Of a stretch of 64,000 nt of DNA, positions 46,902-55,727 are shown piece by piece. The first letter of the stretch is position 1, and each line of letters begins with the position of its first letter. Position numbers and translations under genes: made by a program. Below the pieces are notes generated by a model. It searched no databases. It saw only the letters and a program-made list of their open reading frames with translations, and was not told where the DNA came from. This DNA comes from Mycolicibacterium rufum (GTDB lineage Bacteria; Actinomycetota; Actinomycetes; Mycobacteriales; Mycobacteriaceae), in contig NZ_CP092427.2 in assembly GCF_022374875.2 (NCBI RefSeq), positions 3,162,001 to 3,226,000 on the forward strand. The letters are read 5' to 3'.

Positions 46902-47825
46902 GTGATGGGACCGGACGAGATGTTCCAGCGCGCCGTCATCGCCCGCCGCTATTACCTGGAAGGACGCACCCGCGTCGAGATCGCCGAGGAGTTCGGGCTG
47001 TCCCGGTTCAAGGTGGCGCGGATGCTCGAGGAAGCCCTCGAGTCCGGCATGGTCGAGATCACGATCCACGATCCGGGGTCGATCGACGTGGACCTGTCGG
47101 CCGCGCTGCAGAAGCGCTACGGCCTGCAGCACGCCTACGCCGTCGTCGCGCAGTCGAAGAACACCGCCGACCGGGTGGAAGCGGTCGCCAAGGCGATGGC
47201 CGACCTGCTGCAGTCCATCCTGCGCGAGGGCGACGTGATCGGGATCGACTGCGGCCGCACCATGACCCGCATCGCGCCGTACCTGCAGTCGCTACCGACG
47301 TGTGACGTCGTGCAACTGACCGGCCTGGCGGGCGGGCTGACGTCCAACGGCGCCGACCTGACGCGGCGGATCTCCGAGGTCACCGGCGGCCGGTCCTGGC
47401 CGCTGTACGCGCCCTACGTGGTCGCCGATGCCCGCACCGCCGAGAGCCTGGCCAGCACGCCTCCGATCAAGGACGCCTTCGCCAATCAGTCGCGCGTCAC
47501 CTGCGCGCTGGTCTCGGTCGGGGGGTGGACGCCCGAGGCGTCCCAGGTCTACACCTCGATCTCCGAGGAGGAGGCCGCGGCGCTGTACGAGACCGGAGTG
47601 CGCGCCGAGACCTGTGGGCTGCTGCTCGACGCGAACGGCACCCGGGTGGCCGGGCTCGATGAGCGCCGCATGGGCATCACCGAGGAGGGGCTGCGCGCCA
47701 TCCCCACGGTCATCGCCATCTGCGCCGGGGCCGAGAAGATCACCGCGACCCGGGCCGTGCTGCGCTCGGGGCTGGTGTCCGCACTGGTCACCGACACCGA
47801 GATCGCGGCCGCGGTCCTCGACTGA
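46902..47825 (+). CDS. SorC/DeoR-like sugar-binding transcriptional regulator
   Basis: A 307-residue protein. The N-terminal HTH is ARRYYLEGRTRVEIAEEFGLSRFKVARMLEEALESGMVEI. The C-terminal SorC effector domain has VIGIDCGRTMTRIAPYL, VVQLTGLAGGL and TPPIKDAFANQSRVTCALVSVGGW. It probably binds a phosphorylated sugar. It is divergent from the ABC/polyol dehydrogenase operon, with phased boxes upstream, and precedes an SDR gene by 19 bases. GTG 46902 or ATG 46905, both after GGAGGGAGGG. Confidence 0.88.
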   Translation: MMGPDEMFQRAVIARRYYLEGRTRVEIAEEFGLSRFKVARMLEEALESGMVEITIHDPGSIDVDLSAALQKRYGLQHAYAVVAQSKNTADRVEAVAKAMADLLQSILREGDVIGIDCGRTMTRIAPYLQSLPTCDVVQLTGLAGGLTSNGADLTRRISEVTGGRSWPLYAPYVVADARTAESLASTPPIKDAFANQSRVTCALVSVGGWTPEASQVYTSISEEEAAALYETGVRAETCGLLLDANGTRVAGLDERRMGITEEGLRAIPTVIAICAGAEKITATRAVLRSGLVSALVTDTEIAAAVLD

Positions 47826-47844
47826 CAGCGAAAGGATTTCACCC

Positions 47845-48609
47845 ATGACGGAGCCCGTCGTCGACCTCGACTTCCCCCTGACCGGGAAGACCGCCGTCGT
47901 GACCGGAGGGGGATCGGGCATCGGCGCCGCGATCGCGTCGGCGTTCGCGACCAAGGGCGCGCGCATCGCCGTCGTCGACCTCAACGCCGACGCCGCACAG
48001 CGCCACGCCGACACGGTCGGTAACGACAGTCGCGGATTCCGTTGCGACGTTTCGGATCCCGCGTCGGTGACCGCGACCGTCGACGAGGTGCTCGCGGCGT
48101 TCGGCCGGATCGACATCCTGGTCAACAGCGCGGGCGTCGCCATGCTCGCCCCGGCCGAGGACCTGCCGTTGAACGCCTGGGACACCACCATCGACGTCAA
48201 CCTCAAGGGCACGTTCCTGGTCTGCCAGGCGGTCGGCCGCCACATGCTCGACTCCGGTGGCGGCGCGATCGTGAACATGGCCTCCCAGGCGGCCACCGTG
48301 GCACTGGACCAGCACGTCGCCTACTGCGCGTCGAAGTTCGGCGTGGTCGGGGTGACCAAGGTGCTGGCCTCGGAGTGGGGCGGCCGCGGCGTGCGGGTCA
48401 ACTGCATCTCACCGACCGTCGTGCTGACCGAGCTGGGTCACAAGGCCTGGGACGGGCCGCGCGGCGACGAGCTCAAGAAGCACATCCCCGTCGGCCGGTT
48501 CGCCTATCCGAACGAGATCGCCGCTGCTGCAGTGTTTCTCGCCTCGGAGGCGGCCGCGATGATCACCGGGGCGGACCTGCTGATCGACGGCGGCTACACG
48601 ATCCGCTGA
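47845..48609 (+). CDS. SDR-family oxidoreductase (polyol/sugar dehydrogenase-like)
   Basis: A 254-residue classical SDR. The cofactor motif is VTGGGSGIGAAIA, with acidic D after VVDLN suggesting NAD. NSAG is present, catalytic Ser is in NMASQAATVAL, and Y-C-A-S-K supplies Tyr and Lys. The C-terminus is GADLLIDGGYTIR. Its position behind the SorC regulator suggests a second dehydrogenase in the same polyol pathway. ATG 47845 follows AAAGGA. Confidence 0.87.
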   Translation: MTEPVVDLDFPLTGKTAVVTGGGSGIGAAIASAFATKGARIAVVDLNADAAQRHADTVGNDSRGFRCDVSDPASVTATVDEVLAAFGRIDILVNSAGVAMLAPAEDLPLNAWDTTIDVNLKGTFLVCQAVGRHMLDSGGGAIVNMASQAATVALDQHVAYCASKFGVVGVTKVLASEWGGRGVRVNCISPTVVLTELGHKAWDGPRGDELKKHIPVGRFAYPNEIAAAAVFLASEAAAMITGADLLIDGGYTIR

Positions 48610-48652
48610 GAAGCCATGGCTGTGATCCAGGGGGCGATCGCAGCCGGGAACG

Positions 48653-49318
48653 CTATTCCGCGGCGGACTGACCGACGCGCCGGGCCACCTGTCGCTGGAT
48701 CTTGGCGGGCAGCGCGTCGGCGACGGTGAGGCCGGGCAGCAGCTCCGGCTCGCTCATCAGGGCGCGGAACACGACGCCGACCGTGACGGTGTGATCGGGC
48801 CGGGAGATCACCTCGATGGCGTCGCCGGCGCGCACCTGTCCGGGCTCGATGACACGGAAGTAGGCGCCCGGCAGCGCCGCCGCGGTGAACGTCTTCATCC
48901 ACCCGCGGATCCCCAGCCAGGTGGTGAACGTGCGGCACGGGGTCCGCGGGCTCGTCACCTCGAGCACCAGACCGTCGGATCCGACCGCCCACCGCTCGCC
49001 GACCAGGCTGGCGGTCACGTCGACGCCCGCGGTGGTCAGGTTCTCCCCGAACATCCCGTTGGTCAGCTCCCGGCCCAGCTCACGCTCCCAGCGGTCCAGG
49101 TCCTCGCGGGCGTACGCGTACACGGCCTGGTCGTCACCCCCGTGATAGCGCCGGTTGCAGATCGAATCCCCGGCGACGCCACTGCCCGGCCCGGTCTTGG
49201 CCGGCCCGGGCGCACTGACCGCGAGCGGCTCGCCGCTGGGCCGCTTGTCGATCCCGGTGCGCAGCTCACCCAGATCGATGGGCGCGCTCGCCGTGTTCAC
49301 CGTCAGCACCGAAGCCAT
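48653..49318 (-). CDS. MOSC-domain protein (YiiM-like)
   Basis: A 221-residue protein. Visible are LRTGIDKRPSGEP near the start, GDSICNRRYHGGDDQAVYAY, LTNGMFGENLTTAG and the MOSC Cys in EVTSPRTPCRTFTTWLG. YiiM-type MOSC proteins bind molybdenum cofactor and reduce N-hydroxylated bases; that role is inferred. ATG 49318 (MASVLTV) is preferred over a longer frame. Confidence 0.83.
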   Translation of the reverse strand: MASVLTVNTASAPIDLGELRTGIDKRPSGEPLAVSAPGPAKTGPGSGVAGDSICNRRYHGGDDQAVYAYAREDLDRWERELGRELTNGMFGENLTTAGVDVTASLVGERWAVGSDGLVLEVTSPRTPCRTFTTWLGIRGWMKTFTAAALPGAYFRVIEPGQVRAGDAIEVISRPDHTVTVGVVFRALMSEPELLPGLTVADALPAKIQRQVARRVGQSAAE

Positions 49319-49343
49319 GACCGACGCTAACCCGCCGGAGCGC

Positions 49344-49730
49344 TCACAGCCCTGCCGGGTCGTCGGGAACATCGACGGCGTAGCCCGCCAGCACCTCCAC
49401 CGGGACGAGGTCGAGGGTGCGTTCGTGCGTGCACGCCAGCACCACCGGGCACGCCTGCCCGTCCTGGTGCGCGCGCAGCCAGTTCCGTGCCGTCACACAC
49501 CAGCGGTCGCCGGGGACCAGGCCGGGGAACCGGTAGGCGGGCATCGGGGTGCTCAGGTCGTTGCCGATCGAACGCTGGTGGGCGAGGAACTCCGCGGTCA
49601 CCACGGCGCAGATGGTGTGCACGCCGAGGTCCTGGTCGCCGGTGCTGCAGCAGCCGTCGCGGTAGAAGCCGGTCATCGGGTCGGTGCCGCAGGGGTCCAG
49701 CGGGGCGCCGAGCACATTGCGTTCTGCCAC
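49344..49730 (-). CDS. DUF2237 family protein
   Basis: A 128-residue protein that matches DUF2237 along its whole length: MAERNVLGAPLDPCGTDPMTGFYRDGCC, DLGVHTICAVVTAEFLAHQRSIGNDLSTP, and PGLVPGDRWCVTARNWLRA. Cys residues (CCSTGDQD and others) may bind metal. The family's biochemical role is unknown. It lies 25 bases upstream of the MOSC gene and 16 downstream of the CobW gene. Confidence 0.87.
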   Translation of the reverse strand: MAERNVLGAPLDPCGTDPMTGFYRDGCCSTGDQDLGVHTICAVVTAEFLAHQRSIGNDLSTPMPAYRFPGLVPGDRWCVTARNWLRAHQDGQACPVVLACTHERTLDLVPVEVLAGYAVDVPDDPAGL

Positions 49731-49746
49731 CGGCTCAGGATAGGGC

Positions 49747-50772
49747 TCAGATGCTGAGGCGGCGATAGCGCTGCAGCCGCCGAATGCCCTGTGCCGCTGC
49801 GGCGTCGGCGATCGGGGCGAGCGCGGCGCCGACTGCGGCCCGGACCGCTCCGACGTCGAGGTGCATGCCGATGGCCACCAGCGAATTCGTTGCGAAACTC
49901 GCCGGCGCGGTCGCGACGTGCACCGACGCGCCGACGACGTTGACGACGTAGCGGCGCATTGAGCCGCGGTAGCGTACCGCCACCGTGCCCTTCATCCGGT
50001 ACACCCCCGGCGGCGGCTCCTCGAGCAGATCGAGGAGCGCGCCCGGGTCGACACACCCCTCGGTGCGCACGGTGACGGCGTCGGCGTGCACGTGGTGGTG
50101 CTCCCCATCCCTGTCCCCGTCGTCGGCCTCGTTGAGGAGTTCGCGGAACGTCAGCTGACCCACCTGCTCGTCGGCCGCGACGTCGTAGAGCAGCGCGGGA
50201 TCGATCCGTCCTGCGGTGGCCCCGACGACCTGGGCGTGCGGGTTGCGCTCCCGCACCCGCTCGGTGACGCGGCGCAGCGTCGCCTCCTGGGCGTCGGGCC
50301 GCACCTGGTCGAGTTTGTTGACCACCACCAGCGTCGCGGCGCCGTAGCGCGCCGGCGGGCTGGCGTCCCGGTCGACGGTCTCGAAGTGCCGTGCCGCGTC
50401 GAGCACGTCGACCACCCCGCCCGGCCGGATCCCGTCCACGCCGCTGAACCGGATGATGCGGGAGATCGCGACCGGGTCGGCCAGCCCGCTGGCCTCCACG
50501 ATGATCGCGTCGAGCCGCAGCCTCGGGTCGGCCAGGCGGGCGAGCGCCACGTCCAGACCGCCGTCGTCGGGCAGGCAGCAGATGCAGCCGCCGGCGATCG
50601 ACGCGGGTTCGTCCACCTGCCCGGTGACCAGTCCGGCGTCGACGTTGAGTTCCCCGAAGTCGTTGATCACCACGCCGATTCGCGCATCCGGGGCGCGCAG
50701 CACGTGGTTGAGCAGCGTCGTCTTGCCCGCCCCCAGGTATCCGGTCAAGGCGATGACGGGGATCGGGTGCAC
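49747..50772 (-). CDS. CobW/COG0523-family GTPase, metal chaperone-like
   Basis: A 341-residue G3E GTPase. Walker A is GYLGAGKTTLLN, the metal-binding C-x-C-C motif is GGCICCLPDD, switch/Walker B is IVEASGLADP and the guanine motif is VVNKLDQV. A histidine-rich loop with HHHVHAD (about residue 225) suggests zinc. The C-terminal CobW_C domain ends in RRLQRYRRLSI. It probably delivers zinc or cobalt to a client. The start is GTG 50772; no Zur box was found by eye. Confidence 0.87.
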   Translation of the reverse strand: MHPIPVIALTGYLGAGKTTLLNHVLRAPDARIGVVINDFGELNVDAGLVTGQVDEPASIAGGCICCLPDDGGLDVALARLADPRLRLDAIIVEASGLADPVAISRIIRFSGVDGIRPGGVVDVLDAARHFETVDRDASPPARYGAATLVVVNKLDQVRPDAQEATLRRVTERVRERNPHAQVVGATAGRIDPALLYDVAADEQVGQLTFRELLNEADDGDRDGEHHHVHADAVTVRTEGCVDPGALLDLLEEPPPGVYRMKGTVAVRYRGSMRRYVVNVVGASVHVATAPASFATNSLVAIGMHLDVGAVRAAVGAALAPIADAAAAQGIRRLQRYRRLSI

Positions 50773-50875
50773 AGTCGGGCAGGGTACCCGTTCTTGTCGC
50801 GATACCGGGCCCCGCGTGGGTGTCGTGCCGGTACCATGAGCGTCCGCGCCGTCGGCGCGGAGGGGGCATGACCGG

Positions 50876-52516
50876 ATGGACGGCGACACGGACGACGGGG
50901 CGGCCGCGGAACGGCTGCTGCTCTCCGATGCCGCGGCCGAGCTTCCGATCCTCAAGGCTCTGCTGCGGATCTCCGAGGCCGTCGTCCGTGCGGACTCGTT
51001 CGACGAGGTGCTCGAGGTGGTCGCCGAGCAGGCGTTGATCGCGCTGCGGGCATCGTCACTGTCGATCAGCCGCTGGGAGCAGGATCGGGACGCGTTGCGC
51101 ACCCTGATCAACGTCGGCGACCTCGCACCGCACGAAGTGCGGTGGCCGACCGACGAGTACTACCCCGTCTCGGCGTTCCCGTTGGTCGACGATTTGCTGC
51201 GCCGCGGCCGGTCCTACATGAACGCCATCGACGATCCCGACTGTCCGCCGGACAGCCTGGCGCTGCTCAAGGAGGTCGGAAAGGAATGTGAGATCTCGGT
51301 CCCGGTGATGTGCGGCGACACCATGTGGGGCGAGATCTGGGTGACCGGCGTGGGCGGGCGCCGCTTCGACCGCGGCGACGTGCAGCTCCTGCAGGCCATC
51401 GCCGCCCACATCGCGGTGGCGATCGGCCGGTCGGAGCTGCTCAGCACGGTGTGGGGCTACGCCCTGCAGGACCCGCTGACCGGTATCGCCAACCGGCGCG
51501 CCATCGAACAGCGATTCGACGAAACCGATTGGGAGACATCGACTTCGGTGGTTCTGCTGTGTGACCTCGATGAGTTCAAGAAGATCAACGACCGGGACGG
51601 ACACCCGGCGGGCGATCAGCTGCTGCGCGACGTGGCCGCGGTGCTCGGCCGCCTGGCCGGCGAGATCGACGGCGCGATCGCCGCCCGCCTCGGCGGCGAC
51701 GAGTTCTGTGTGCTGCTGCCCGACGCCACGCTCGCGGCCGCCCAGGTCTTCGCCACCGACGCGACCCGCATGCTGCACGAGGGGGTCGACCCCTCGGTCA
51801 GCGTCTGCTGGGGCGCCGCTGCCGCCACCCCCGAGGTGCGGACCGGAAACGATCTGCTCGCCGCGGCCGACGCCGCGCTGCTGCACGCCAAGCGGCAGGG
51901 GCCGGCGCGCTACAGCGCCGGCGGACCGGTCCCGGTGGCGCCGGCCGGGCTCGAAGACCTCGACCGCCGCTCCGGTGATCGGCGCTCCGCCGACCGGCTC
52001 GCCGGCGCCGTCGTGCACGCGCTCGAGGAACGACCGGACATGACGCTGCCTGCGGCGCTGGAGTTCCTGGCCGGCGCCGTGGCCCAAGCCGTCGATGCGG
52101 CGGCCTGGGCGATCTCGGAGTGCGCCGAGGGCGGCGACGCGCTGCGGCTGGTCAGCAACGTCGCCAGCGTGCGCAAGCGGGACGCCGGGCTCACGGTGCT
52201 GGTCGAGTTCGGTCCGCCGCTCTACGACATGGAGGACTTCCCGGCCTCGGCTCGCGCCGTCACGGAGGGCTCGACGTTCCTCGCGGCCGTCGACCTCGAG
52301 GGCTCCGATCCCGACGAGGTGGCCCTGTTGGTCCAGCTCGGTTATCGGGCGGTGCTCGGCGTCGGTGTGCCCGACGGCGCGCGCGGCTACCTGCTGGAGT
52401 TCTACTCCCACGACGACCATCAGGCGCTCGCCGGCATCGGGCCGCTGGCGCAGGTGCTCGCGACGTACTGCGTGTCCCGGCTCAGCGGAAGCCGGCCGTC
52501 CCGCCGTCGGCCATGA
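50876..52516 (+). CDS. GAF-GGDEF-GAF diguanylate cyclase
   Basis: A 546-residue soluble protein. A GAF domain spans about 25-185. A GGDEF domain spans 190-345 with DPLTGIANRRAIEQRF, LLCDLDEFKKINDRDGHPAGDQ and an intact active loop RLGGDEFCVLLPD. A second GAF-like domain covers about 380-535. It should make cyclic di-GMP. The RxxD inhibitory I-site expected a few residues before GGDEF is not visible (GAIAARLGGDEF), so product inhibition may be absent. ATG 50876 follows GGAGGGGGCATG with good spacing. Confidence 0.87.
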   Translation: MDGDTDDGAAAERLLLSDAAAELPILKALLRISEAVVRADSFDEVLEVVAEQALIALRASSLSISRWEQDRDALRTLINVGDLAPHEVRWPTDEYYPVSAFPLVDDLLRRGRSYMNAIDDPDCPPDSLALLKEVGKECEISVPVMCGDTMWGEIWVTGVGGRRFDRGDVQLLQAIAAHIAVAIGRSELLSTVWGYALQDPLTGIANRRAIEQRFDETDWETSTSVVLLCDLDEFKKINDRDGHPAGDQLLRDVAAVLGRLAGEIDGAIAARLGGDEFCVLLPDATLAAAQVFATDATRMLHEGVDPSVSVCWGAAAATPEVRTGNDLLAAADAALLHAKRQGPARYSAGGPVPVAPAGLEDLDRRSGDRRSADRLAGAVVHALEERPDMTLPAALEFLAGAVAQAVDAAAWAISECAEGGDALRLVSNVASVRKRDAGLTVLVEFGPPLYDMEDFPASARAVTEGSTFLAAVDLEGSDPDEVALLVQLGYRAVLGVGVPDGARGYLLEFYSHDDHQALAGIGPLAQVLATYCVSRLSGSRPSRRRP

Positions 52517-53225
52517 TCGTCTGCCCGGTGACGAACGCGGCGTCGTCGCCGAGCAGGAAGCACACGACCGGCGCGATGTCGGTCACGACGTCGCCGAGCC
52601 GGCCCAGCGGCACCGCCCGCACGGTCCGCTCGTAGGTACGGGGGTCCATCTCTCGCCAGGCGCGGATGCTCTCGGTCTCCGCATACGGGCACACCACGTT
52701 CACCCGGATGTTCTGCCGGCCCCATTCCAGCGCAGCGACTTTCGACATGCCGCGGATCGCCTCCTTGGCGGCGCCGTAGGCGCCGAACATCGGCAGACCC
52801 TGCGTGCCCGAGCCCGAGCCGAGGTTGACGATGCTGCCGCCGCCGTTGCCGACGAACACCGGGTACACCGCCTGCATCAGCTCGAACGTAGCGCGCGGGC
52901 CCACGTCGAACACCAGGTCGTAGTCCTCGCGGGTGATCTCCTGGAAGGGCTTGGGTTCGTTGGTCGCGATCGCGTTGTTCACCAGGCCGTGCACGGAGCC
53001 GAACGCGTCGGTGGCGGCGGAGACGATGCGGCCGGCGGCCCCGCGATCGCGCAGATCGGCGACCAGGGGGACCATCGCGCCGTCGGCGAACCCGTCGAGC
53101 ACCCCCGCCTCCCGGTCGACCGCGAGCACCGATGCGCCGCGCTCGAGCAGCGCCGCCACGATGCCCTTGCCGACGCCGCGGGCGGCGCCGGTGACGATCA
53201 CGGCCCGGCCGCGCAGGGAGGTCAC
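52482..53225 (-). CDS. SDR-family oxidoreductase (FabG-like)
   Basis: A 247-residue protein. The cofactor motif is VTGAARGVGKGIVA, N-N-A stands at the NAG position, catalytic Ser is in NLGSGSGTQ, and Tyr/Lys are in YGAAKEAI. The C-terminus is GQTIMADGGTAGFR. Substrate unknown. The start (GTG 53225) overlaps the amidohydrolase stop by four bases, so the two are probably one operon. The 3' end overlaps the diguanylate cyclase gene by 35 bases. Confidence 0.85.
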   Translation of the reverse strand: MTSLRGRAVIVTGAARGVGKGIVAALLERGASVLAVDREAGVLDGFADGAMVPLVADLRDRGAAGRIVSAATDAFGSVHGLVNNAIATNEPKPFQEITREDYDLVFDVGPRATFELMQAVYPVFVGNGGGSIVNLGSGSGTQGLPMFGAYGAAKEAIRGMSKVAALEWGRQNIRVNVVCPYAETESIRAWREMDPRTYERTVRAVPLGRLGDVVTDIAPVVCFLLGDDAAFVTGQTIMADGGTAGFR

Positions 53226-54490
53226 GCCCGCTGATCCTTGACGATCACGCCGTCCTTGACGATGACCGACAGGTTCGTCGCCGGGTCGCCGAGCAGCGCC
53301 AGATCCGTCGTCGGATCCCCGTCGACCAGCAGCAGGTCGGCCCACGCGCCGACGGTGATCTCGCCGAGGCGGGCCGCCCGGTACGGATCGCGCTCGCCGG
53401 CCAGCCGGAACAGCGCGGCATTGCCCGAGGTGACCAGCTTCAGCGCGTCGACGGTGCTCATGTACTCACCGAGCCGGACCAGCATCGCGCTCTGCAGATC
53501 GTCGCGGTCGGGTTCGAAGAGCAGGTCGGTGCCCCAGGCCAGGTTCACGCCGTGCTTGGTGGCCCACCCGAACAGCTGGTCGGTGCCTGCGCAGATCTCA
53601 CGGTTCTTCTCGGCGCTGTCCGGGTTGAGGAAGGAGTGGTCGTGCTCGGCGAAGGGTTGCGTCGAGAGCCACACGCCGCGCTCGGCGAGCATCGCGATGG
53701 TGGGTTCGTCGGCCAGGTGGCCGTGCTCGATCGAGCGCACGCCGGCCTCGACCGCGCGGCGGATGCCGGTGACGTTGTAGACGTGGGTGGCGACGTAGGT
53801 GCCGTAATCCCCGGCCGCCTGCACCGCGGCGCGCAGTTCGGGTTCGGTGAACTGCACGGTGTAGAGCGGGTCGTACAGCGACGCCGCGCCGCCGCCGACC
53901 ATCAGCTTGATCTGGCTGGCCCCGAGTTTGAGTTGCTCGCGGACCGCGGCCAGCATCCGTTCGGGCCCGTCGGCGATCCGCATGAACCCGATCTGCTCGG
54001 CGCGGGACTCGTCGCCGCCGAGTGCGGTGGGGCGTTCGTAGACGAAGCCGAAATCGCCGTGGCCGCCGGTCTGCGAGATCGCGGCCTGGCTGGGGTAGAT
54101 GCGGGGCCCCAGCGCAGGTGAGGCGTCGATCACCTTCTTGATGCCCGCGGTGTCGCCTGCCATGTCGCGCACGGTGGTGAACCCGCGCAGCACCGTGTCC
54201 TTCGCCTTGGCGAGCGTGGCGGCGGCCAGCAACGACTGCGATCCCATCGCCAGATCCAGCAGCGTGTTCGCCATGCCGACGAGATGGACGTGGGCATCGC
54301 TCATCCCGGGCATCAGGGTGCGGCCGGCGCCGTCGATCACGGTGGTGGCGTCCGTCTCGGCGATCGGTGACCTCTCGACGGCCGCGATCGTCGCGCCCTC
54401 GACCAGGACGTGCCCGTCGGACACCCGATCGGACAGGCCGTCGAAAATCCGCACGTTCTTGATCAGCAGGCGCTGACTGTTCCCGGCCAT
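53222..54490 (-). CDS. Amidohydrolase family protein (imidazolonepropionase/prolidase-like)
   Basis: A 422-residue metal-dependent hydrolase. Metal His are in GMSDAHVHLVG; other sites are the VATHVYNVTGIRRAVEAGVRSIEHG region and the Asp in NLAWGTDLLFEP. The C-terminus GEITVGAWADLLLVDGDPTTDL matches Xaa-Pro dipeptidase-like amidohydrolases. Substrate unknown. ATG 54490 is preceded by GGAGGT at good spacing. Confidence 0.87.
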   Translation of the reverse strand: MAGNSQRLLIKNVRIFDGLSDRVSDGHVLVEGATIAAVERSPIAETDATTVIDGAGRTLMPGMSDAHVHLVGMANTLLDLAMGSQSLLAAATLAKAKDTVLRGFTTVRDMAGDTAGIKKVIDASPALGPRIYPSQAAISQTGGHGDFGFVYERPTALGGDESRAEQIGFMRIADGPERMLAAVREQLKLGASQIKLMVGGGAASLYDPLYTVQFTEPELRAAVQAAGDYGTYVATHVYNVTGIRRAVEAGVRSIEHGHLADEPTIAMLAERGVWLSTQPFAEHDHSFLNPDSAEKNREICAGTDQLFGWATKHGVNLAWGTDLLFEPDRDDLQSAMLVRLGEYMSTVDALKLVTSGNAALFRLAGERDPYRAARLGEITVGAWADLLLVDGDPTTDLALLGDPATNLSVIVKDGVIVKDQRA

Positions 54491-54540
54491 CGGGACCACC
54501 TCCCTCGTCGGGACCTCACGGTAGCCGCACGGGAACGCGG

Positions 54541-54574
54541 AAAGCCGGACCCGACGGCGGTCGGGTCCGGCTTT
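54541..54574 (-). terminator. Intrinsic terminator after the collagen-like gene
   Basis: A 14-bp perfect stem (AAAGCCGGACCCGA at 54541-54554 with its complement at 54561-54574) and a six-base loop lie 25 bases beyond the minus-strand stop at 54599. It also separates this gene from the amidohydrolase operon. Confidence 0.75.
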
Positions 54575-54598
54575 CCGGTGAGTGATGAGTGGTTGGGG

Positions 54599-55021
54599 TC
54601 AGGACACGGGGATGGAGGCGCAGCCGACGCCCGGGATGCAGCCCGAGACGCCGCCGGGTCCGGCCGAGCCGCCGACGCCGCCGGGGTTGGTGCTGCCGCT
54701 CGCGCCGCCCGGTCCGGCCACACCGGAGGGGCCGCCGGGGATCGCGCCGCTGGCACCGTCGGGACCGGCCGCACCGGCCACGCCACCGGGGTTGGTGCTG
54801 CCGCTGACACCCCCGGGGCCGGCGACGCCGCCGGGCCCGCCGGGGATGGCGCCGCTGGCGCCGCCGGGGCCGGCCGTGCCCGCGGTCACGCAGGGCGTGC
54901 CGTCGGGATTGAAGCACGGCGGCGGCGCGGGCTGCGCGAAAGTCAGAGGCGCGGTTGCGATTGCAGTCGCAGCGGCGCCCGCGAAGATCAAGGAACCGAG
55001 ATTCAGAGTCTTGTGTCGCAT
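54599..55021 (-). CDS. Exported Gly/Pro-rich collagen-like repeat protein
   Basis: A 140-residue protein. The signal peptide (LGSLIFAGAAATAIATAPLTFA) ends at AQPA. A short Cys-containing segment (CFNPDGTPC) precedes two full and one partial copy of a 35-residue repeat built from AGPGGASGAIPGGPGG and VAGPGG(V/A)SGSTNPGG. The end has two more Cys (SGCIPGVGCAS). It lacks PE or PPE domains, so it is not PE_PGRS. Flexible surface or secreted role is inferred only. Confidence 0.7.
   Translation of the reverse strand: MRHKTLNLGSLIFAGAAATAIATAPLTFAQPAPPPCFNPDGTPCVTAGTAGPGGASGAIPGGPGGVAGPGGVSGSTNPGGVAGAAGPDGASGAIPGGPSGVAGPGGASGSTNPGGVGGSAGPGGVSGCIPGVGCASIPVS
54602..54874 (-). repeat. 105-bp in-frame tandem repeat (2.6 copies)
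   Basis: Copies span 54874-54770, 54769-54665 and a partial 54664-54602 on the minus strand, each encoding a 35-residue Gly-rich unit. Protein differences between the first two copies are few (G to D, G to S, V to A and A to G changes). Such repeats can change copy number by slippage or recombination. Confidence 0.7.
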
Positions 55022-55082
55022 GGCTAAGTAATTGCCCCTCGCCGCGGCGAATAAACCACCTTCGTGGTGGCATCCTGGCGGG

Positions 55083-55727
55083 ATGGGTCTGATCTTCCGG
55101 CTGCTGGAGCTCCTGGTGGTGCTCGTGCCGCTGATCGGCGTGGGCTACGCGACGTACCGCGGCATCGTCGCCGCGCGCGGGCAGCGCGACGCCGAACTTC
55201 CGCCCGCGCCGAACCCGCGGCCCGCCACCACCGCGCAGCGGCGCGCGATCACCCGCACCCTCGAGCAGCACGACCGTACGGACACCCGCTGGCTGGAGTA
55301 CGAACTGGATGCGGCCAAGGTGCTGGACTTCCCGCTGATGACCGACATGCGCGACCCGCTGACCGAACGCTTCCACCGCGCCAAGCTGCGGGCGGACTTC
55401 CTGCGCCCCGCCGACGTCGGGGACCTGCTGGAGGACCGCGACGCGATGCGCGCCTACGTGGAGGCGGTGGGGGAGTACGTGACCGCGTTCGACATCGCCG
55501 AGGCCGAGGCGCACCGGCGCCGGCGCGCGGCGTTCTCCGCCGAGGAGCAGGAGCGCCTGGCGCGCGCGCAGCGGTTGCTGCGGGTCGCGGCCGACACCGG
55601 GGCCACGCCGCAGGAACGTGACCGCGCCTACCGGCTCGCGCAGCGCGAACTCGACGGCCTGCTCGTGCTGCCCGAGCGCGCCCGGGTGGCGCTGGAGCGC
55701 GGGATCAGCGGCGAGCTGGGGGATTGA
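55083..55727 (+). CDS. Membrane-anchored helical protein of unknown function
   Basis: A 214-residue protein. An N-terminal TM helix (IFRLLELLVVLVPLIGVGYATY) is followed by a long, highly charged cytoplasmic helical region (TEQ-, Arg- and Glu-rich, for example AEAEAHRRRRAAFSAEEQERLARAQRLL), probably coiled coil. I recognise the layout from mycobacterial conserved membrane proteins but not a function. ATG 55083. Its end overlaps the convergent membrane protein gene by 23 bases. Confidence 0.65.
   Translation: MGLIFRLLELLVVLVPLIGVGYATYRGIVAARGQRDAELPPAPNPRPATTAQRRAITRTLEQHDRTDTRWLEYELDAAKVLDFPLMTDMRDPLTERFHRAKLRADFLRPADVGDLLEDRDAMRAYVEAVGEYVTAFDIAEAEAHRRRRAAFSAEEQERLARAQRLLRVAADTGATPQERDRAYRLAQRELDGLLVLPERARVALERGISGELGD

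Noticed and set aside
54599..55021. Possible PE_PGRS protein
   Set aside because: Gly-rich repeats are present, but there is no PE domain and a normal signal peptide is present.
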